DNA of 64,000 nucleotides from Augochlora pura (Eukaryota > Arthropoda > Insecta > Hymenoptera > Halictidae), in the NCBI RefSeq assembly GCF_028453695.1, contig NC_135777.1, positions 14,373,714-14,437,713 on the forward strand. Reading direction: 5' to 3'. Below the pieces are notes generated by a model. It saw nothing but the letters and a program-made list of their open reading frames with translations. It was not told the DNA's origin and searched no databases. A program made the position numbers and the translations under genes. Below are positions 60,101 to 64,000 of this stretch, piece by piece (position 1 is the first letter of the stretch; each line of letters opens with the position of its first letter).

Positions 60101-62564
60101 GTCATTGTTAAACAAATATAAAATTCTGATACAATCATAAACAAATAAAAAAACTTTACAGTTCTATCTAACATAAATGCTGGATGACTATTAAAAGAAC
60201 ATTAGAAGAATTTCAGGATACTGCTATATTATTTTCCACTAAATGTATAAATGTATTTGCGGTTCAAAATTTTGCAGTTTGATGACACGGTGGTCGGGGC
60301 TGACTTTTGCAGGAATTCTCGTAAGATGGGTTCCCAGCCCTGAAATTCCGCTTCAGCTCGGTGAAAAGGAATACGCGTTCCTTGTTACACCGCTCCGGAA
60401 AGAGAAGGTCCGATCCAGAGAACGAGGAAAGGGGCAAAGGGCGTCGTAAGAATGATCGATTCGTTTAACCCCCGCCGATCTCGGGAAGCAGAGCGTATTG
60501 GTCTATATCCGATAAACCGTAATTTCACTTTCGGGCCTGCGAGCTCGGGAGAGCTCGGCTGGTAAAGATGGCTCGATAAAAGCGGAAGCAAGCGGCCGAG
60601 CACAAGAAAATCCGCTGGAATGTGTCGGGTTCTAAACGCGGATTACTACTGGCGAGTACGTGGAGACCGTCGTGCATGAAATATACGCGAAGAACTGACC
60701 GAATGGCAGCCAGATATCGTTTCTAGATAGAGGAATTGCTCAGAAAAGCGCTATGCCTTGTGCTCGACTTGGAAATTTTCCTATTCTACACAGCATCATC
60801 TATTATTCCCATCCTCTGTTCTGCTTTGAATTTCCGGCGGTAACTTTTGGAATACTGGATAGTTGATATATCCGTACTCCTAAGATGAGAAACTGAAATT
60901 TTGTGAACGCTACGAGGTTTGTAAGTTCTAGTTGCCGCTGGCATTTGTCGTTAAACCGTAAATGCGACACCAACGTGTTGCCACCGGCTAGTCTCCGACA
61001 CCAGAAGTCCTCCGGGCATTCATAAACGATGATATCCAGGTCCAAGTCCCAGGTTCAAAGGTAATTAATTTCTTAAGCTGCAAAGCTTTCTTAACTACAT
61101 TTCATTGAAATTAACAATAATTAGTATTCGAATTGTAACTTTCACAACAAAAATTATACAGCAGTGTACCTAGAGTTGTCCTAAAGAGAACACCTCACTC
61201 TACGAAACCACTTTCGGATAAACTCTGGAAAAAGTTTGTCAGATTCATTCGAATTTGAAATACTTGTTAGAACATACTAATTTAATTTTTCACTTCGTCT
61301 TTTCATATCGAAGTATTTACATAAAAATTGACTTCGAAAGTGTTAAAATAGAGATCTTACTCTCTGGAGCCAACGTAGCTAGACTGCCATACAATAATTT
61401 TTTTCAAAGTTACAGAAATCTTAGACGAATCGGTAATACCAAATTAGAAAGCTAAAGAAAAGTAGCGTGCAGGCGGACCATGGAATTTCGTTTTGTCTCG
61501 TCGCAAAGAGGGTTGCAGGGGTATGGATTCGATCTGTCTGCTCGGCGGTGTTAAAGCCAGAAATCGGCCCGGCCCGGCCCGGTCCGGCCCGAACTGGCGG
61601 ATCTGCAATCGTGACAGCTCTACACGCTCGTCTCTATAACGTTCCTCTATTGGCGTTGAGTAGCTACCGAGTGAGGGCAATCTCGCTATTGATTGCACCT
61701 TGCATCCTCCCACCCCTTTTGCCCTCCGACCGAGTCCCCTCTCCTCGACCATCCCTTTCGTCCACCCCCGGCATTCCCACTCTCTCCCTTCGTGTCCCCC
61801 CTCTCGACTAGTCCCTCTCTCTCTCTCTCTCTTTTCCCTCTCCTACATCCCTATCTCCAGTCTTCTTTTCCACTCGTACCGAATTCCCAAAATTCCGAAC
61901 ACTATCCTATCTCACTACACTGCTTCGTAACGCTTCAAGCCGAAACAAACCGTGAACAGAATAGTCACCCTCTGTATCCAAAAAAATATCCTACTTAAAG
62001 CTATGTGTTTTATTTAAAGGAAAGCAGCTATTTCTACGGGAACGTTTTCGTAAGTACCTCTTTAGACGGCATTTCCGAGGGGCAAACATTTTAGAATTAG
62101 AACAATGATAGTTCTGTGAGAGCAGGTGATATCGAAGCGTTCGTTACGAAAGGGTCGATGGGCGAGTATCGTATTTCCGGTAGCAATTTGGCCGTAATTG
62201 TTGTAATTCTTTGTAACCGTTTCACTGTTATCGACTGTGAATTGTTTAAAATTGTTGCAATACTATTCACTGAACGGAATTTGTATATTCGTGTTTCAAT
62301 AGTTACAACTCTTGTTTCCAATAACTGTTTTTTGTCTGTTTTCATGGGATCTTGCAACGGGAGATTGCGCGTTGGTCCATGAATTAATTTATCCATCTGA
62401 TAGCCGAGTGTTTAGCGGGAAAAAGCGCGGATCTTGTCCGCTCGATTAAAATTTGTATTTTGATCGAATTTATGCGGCGGCGGCGCGCTATAAATGCATG
62501 AGGATCCCTAGTATGGTAATGGGGGAGGCAGCAAGGCAGCGATACCTTGTACGAAAATAAATTG
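54154..62564. repeat. 8,411-bp duplicated block, copy B
   Basis: Colinear with 30555-38965. Differences found at 56943 (A for G), 58235 (C for T), 59700 (C for T) and 60704 (T for C). The block fills the whole interval between two 100-N gaps, so it is a single contig joined to neighbours only by scaffolding. The change at 58235 turns a TAA into CAA and lengthens a meaningless frame. Its internal features repeat those of copy A: GA run 55460-55490, hairpin 57886-57914, G16 58886-58901, CGGCC run 61565-61590, TC run 61813-61831. Confidence 0.97.
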
Positions 62565-62664
62565 NNNNNNNNNNNNNNNNNNNNNNNNNNNNNNNNNNNN
62601 NNNNNNNNNNNNNNNNNNNNNNNNNNNNNNNNNNNNNNNNNNNNNNNNNNNNNNNNNNNNNNNN
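62565..62664. other. Assembly gap (100 N), right of copy B
   Basis: 100 N starting exactly where copy B ends; sequence beyond does not continue copy A's right flank. Confidence 0.98.
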
Positions 62665-64000
62665 TGATCTTTACAAATGATCCACCAGTTGTACTAGCTA
62701 TGCTAGACTAATTAGACGTTTAGTTTCGAAGATGTTGCTATTTCAATTTTCGAAGCAAAATGGAATGACCTCGATGCGATCTAAAAAAAACTGGAACTAA
62801 ACGAAAGAAACGAGTCTGAACTACGAAAACAGCATCGAATGCACGGTATTTTGCATAAATGCCTACATATCCGCAATTTGTCTGCGATCGCGTAACGATC
62901 CGTAGTTTAATAGACCGTAGATTAACCGTGGCGGAATGATTAAGACAATTTCCGGAATAAAAAAGGCGTCCCTGAGAAGTCACAGGTGAGTACGATCGTG
63001 ACGAGTTTATTCGTCCCGGCTGTTTAACAGGTTAATCTCGAATTACCGTATTCTCGAGCTTATCGTTCGCGGAGCGTCGAGAAGAGGGGCTCTCGTCGCG
63101 AGCTCGCGACGTCGACGTCGACGCTGTTGGATTTTCGGAGCAGTTTTCACCGATGTTATCCGAGAAAATGCAGTCTCTCGTCGCGGAGCGATTTTTCCAG
63201 CGATTTATCCGACGTCGTTTTCCACGGATGAAATATTAGCGGCGGATCTCGAGAGGAGAGGCTATCAGAGGGCGGGTCGGGAACAAGGGGAATGGGGGGG
63301 GGGGGGGGAGGGGGGGGGGAAGCTGGGAATTTTGGTTAACCGCGTAATGGATCGAATTCCTTCGCCGCTTGCCGGGCCCGCGAATACAGGGTGAACCACC
63401 CGAATAATTCCTGAATTATGCGTTGCTCGAATAATCGCCGGGAAAAAACTTCGTAATTAACATCGACAGTTTATCCCTGGTTGAATCCGAAAGTTCGCGG
63501 AATGATGATCGCCAACATATTTTTCCGCGAATTTCGTGATTCCCGGGAACTTTGTTATCAATGGATTGCGAATTTCCATGCCAAGTGAAAATTTATTGTT
63601 ATTAGACACACTTTAATTCTCTCTCATTTGTAATATTCAAATTTTCATTATTTCATGGATTAGGTAAAAATGATTTATTCCTGGATGCGGAGGGTGCAAA
63701 TCAAATTATTAAAGACTACCTAACATAATAACTATTGTGATTAAAAAATTGATTTCGTACGAATCAGTTTATTCATGTTTGCATGTAGTGTTAATTCGAA
63801 TAGAAAAGAGTACGCGGGTATTAAAGATTGTGTTATAAAAACTGTGTAATAGCAGTATAATTGGAATGCACGGAAAAGATTATTTGTGAAAATCATCATA
63901 CCAGTTAAGAGTTAAGTTACAGATCTCTGTGCTAAAAACAATATACTAATAAAACGAGAAGTATCTCTGGCAAAGATCATAGTTTCTGTATCGGTAAAAA
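62665..64000. other. CpG-rich then AT-rich non-coding sequence
   Basis: Moderate GC to 63060, CpG-rich at 63060-63420 (a GACGTCGACGTCGACG run near 63107-63122), AT-rich to the end. An ATACAGGGTGAACCA motif lies at 63384-63398. No gene recognised. Confidence 0.5.
63294..63319 (+). repeat. Poly-G (G15-A-G10), G-quadruplex potential
   Basis: Fifteen G, one A, ten G, with GGGG at 63287-63290 and further G runs close by. A strong candidate for G4 structure and for polymerase slippage, so the exact length is unreliable. Confidence 0.9.

Noticed and set aside
30555..62564. Duplicated frames as pairs of paralogous genes
   Set aside because: The paired frames are identical because the DNA block is repeated wholesale; none is a recognised gene, and non-coding tracts are equally identical.

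Overview
The window reads as insect nuclear DNA, most probably from a bee or another aculeate hymenopteran. AT-rich stretches alternate every few hundred bases with GC-rich stretches full of CpG, with no sign of CpG depletion. There are many long (GA)n/(CT)n tracts, no operon-like gene packing and no rRNA. Several short transposon ends begin TTAACCC, as in bee MITEs that I remember. The taxonomic call is inference (about 0.6 for Hymenoptera); nothing fixes genus or species.

I recognise no protein-coding gene, tRNA, rRNA or known microRNA in 64 kb. The longest open frames lie in CpG-rich or low-complexity stretches, are open in several frames at once and show no domain. The region is best read as intergenic DNA or the inside of a very large intron. 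A few exon-like or ORF-like segments are listed at low confidence: 8008-8157, 20991-21416, 28422-28508 on the minus strand, and a minus-strand frame at 33660-33977.

Layout. 1-20268: AT/GC mosaic with microsatellites, a degenerate 25-bp minisatellite (2144-2340), a decayed MITE end (3786-3895) and a TTAACCC-type end (14071-14095). 20269-20368: a 100-N gap inside a (CT)n tract. 20369-30554: mosaic holding the clearest structural element, 95-bp inverted repeats enclosing an ACATTCC heptamer array (24146-24699), plus a 41-bp minisatellite (26807-27037). 30555-38965: an 8,411-bp block (copy A). 38966-54053: unique mosaic containing an intact TTAA-flanked MITE with internal 45-bp repeats (48957-49259) and a degenerate 17-bp minisatellite (about 45480-45915). 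54054-54153: 100-N gap. 54154-62564: copy B of the 8,411-bp block, colinear with copy A, with four single-base differences found by eye. 62565-62664: 100-N gap. 62665-64000: CpG-rich then AT-rich sequence with a strong poly-G run.

The largest single feature is the duplication. Because copy B is bounded exactly by two unknown-length gaps, has no indels against copy A and keeps homopolymer lengths identical, I read it as a probable assembly redundancy (an allelic or duplicate contig scaffolded twice) rather than a biological duplication. The most interesting biology is the pair of small non-autonomous DNA elements that carry tandem arrays inside their inverted repeats.
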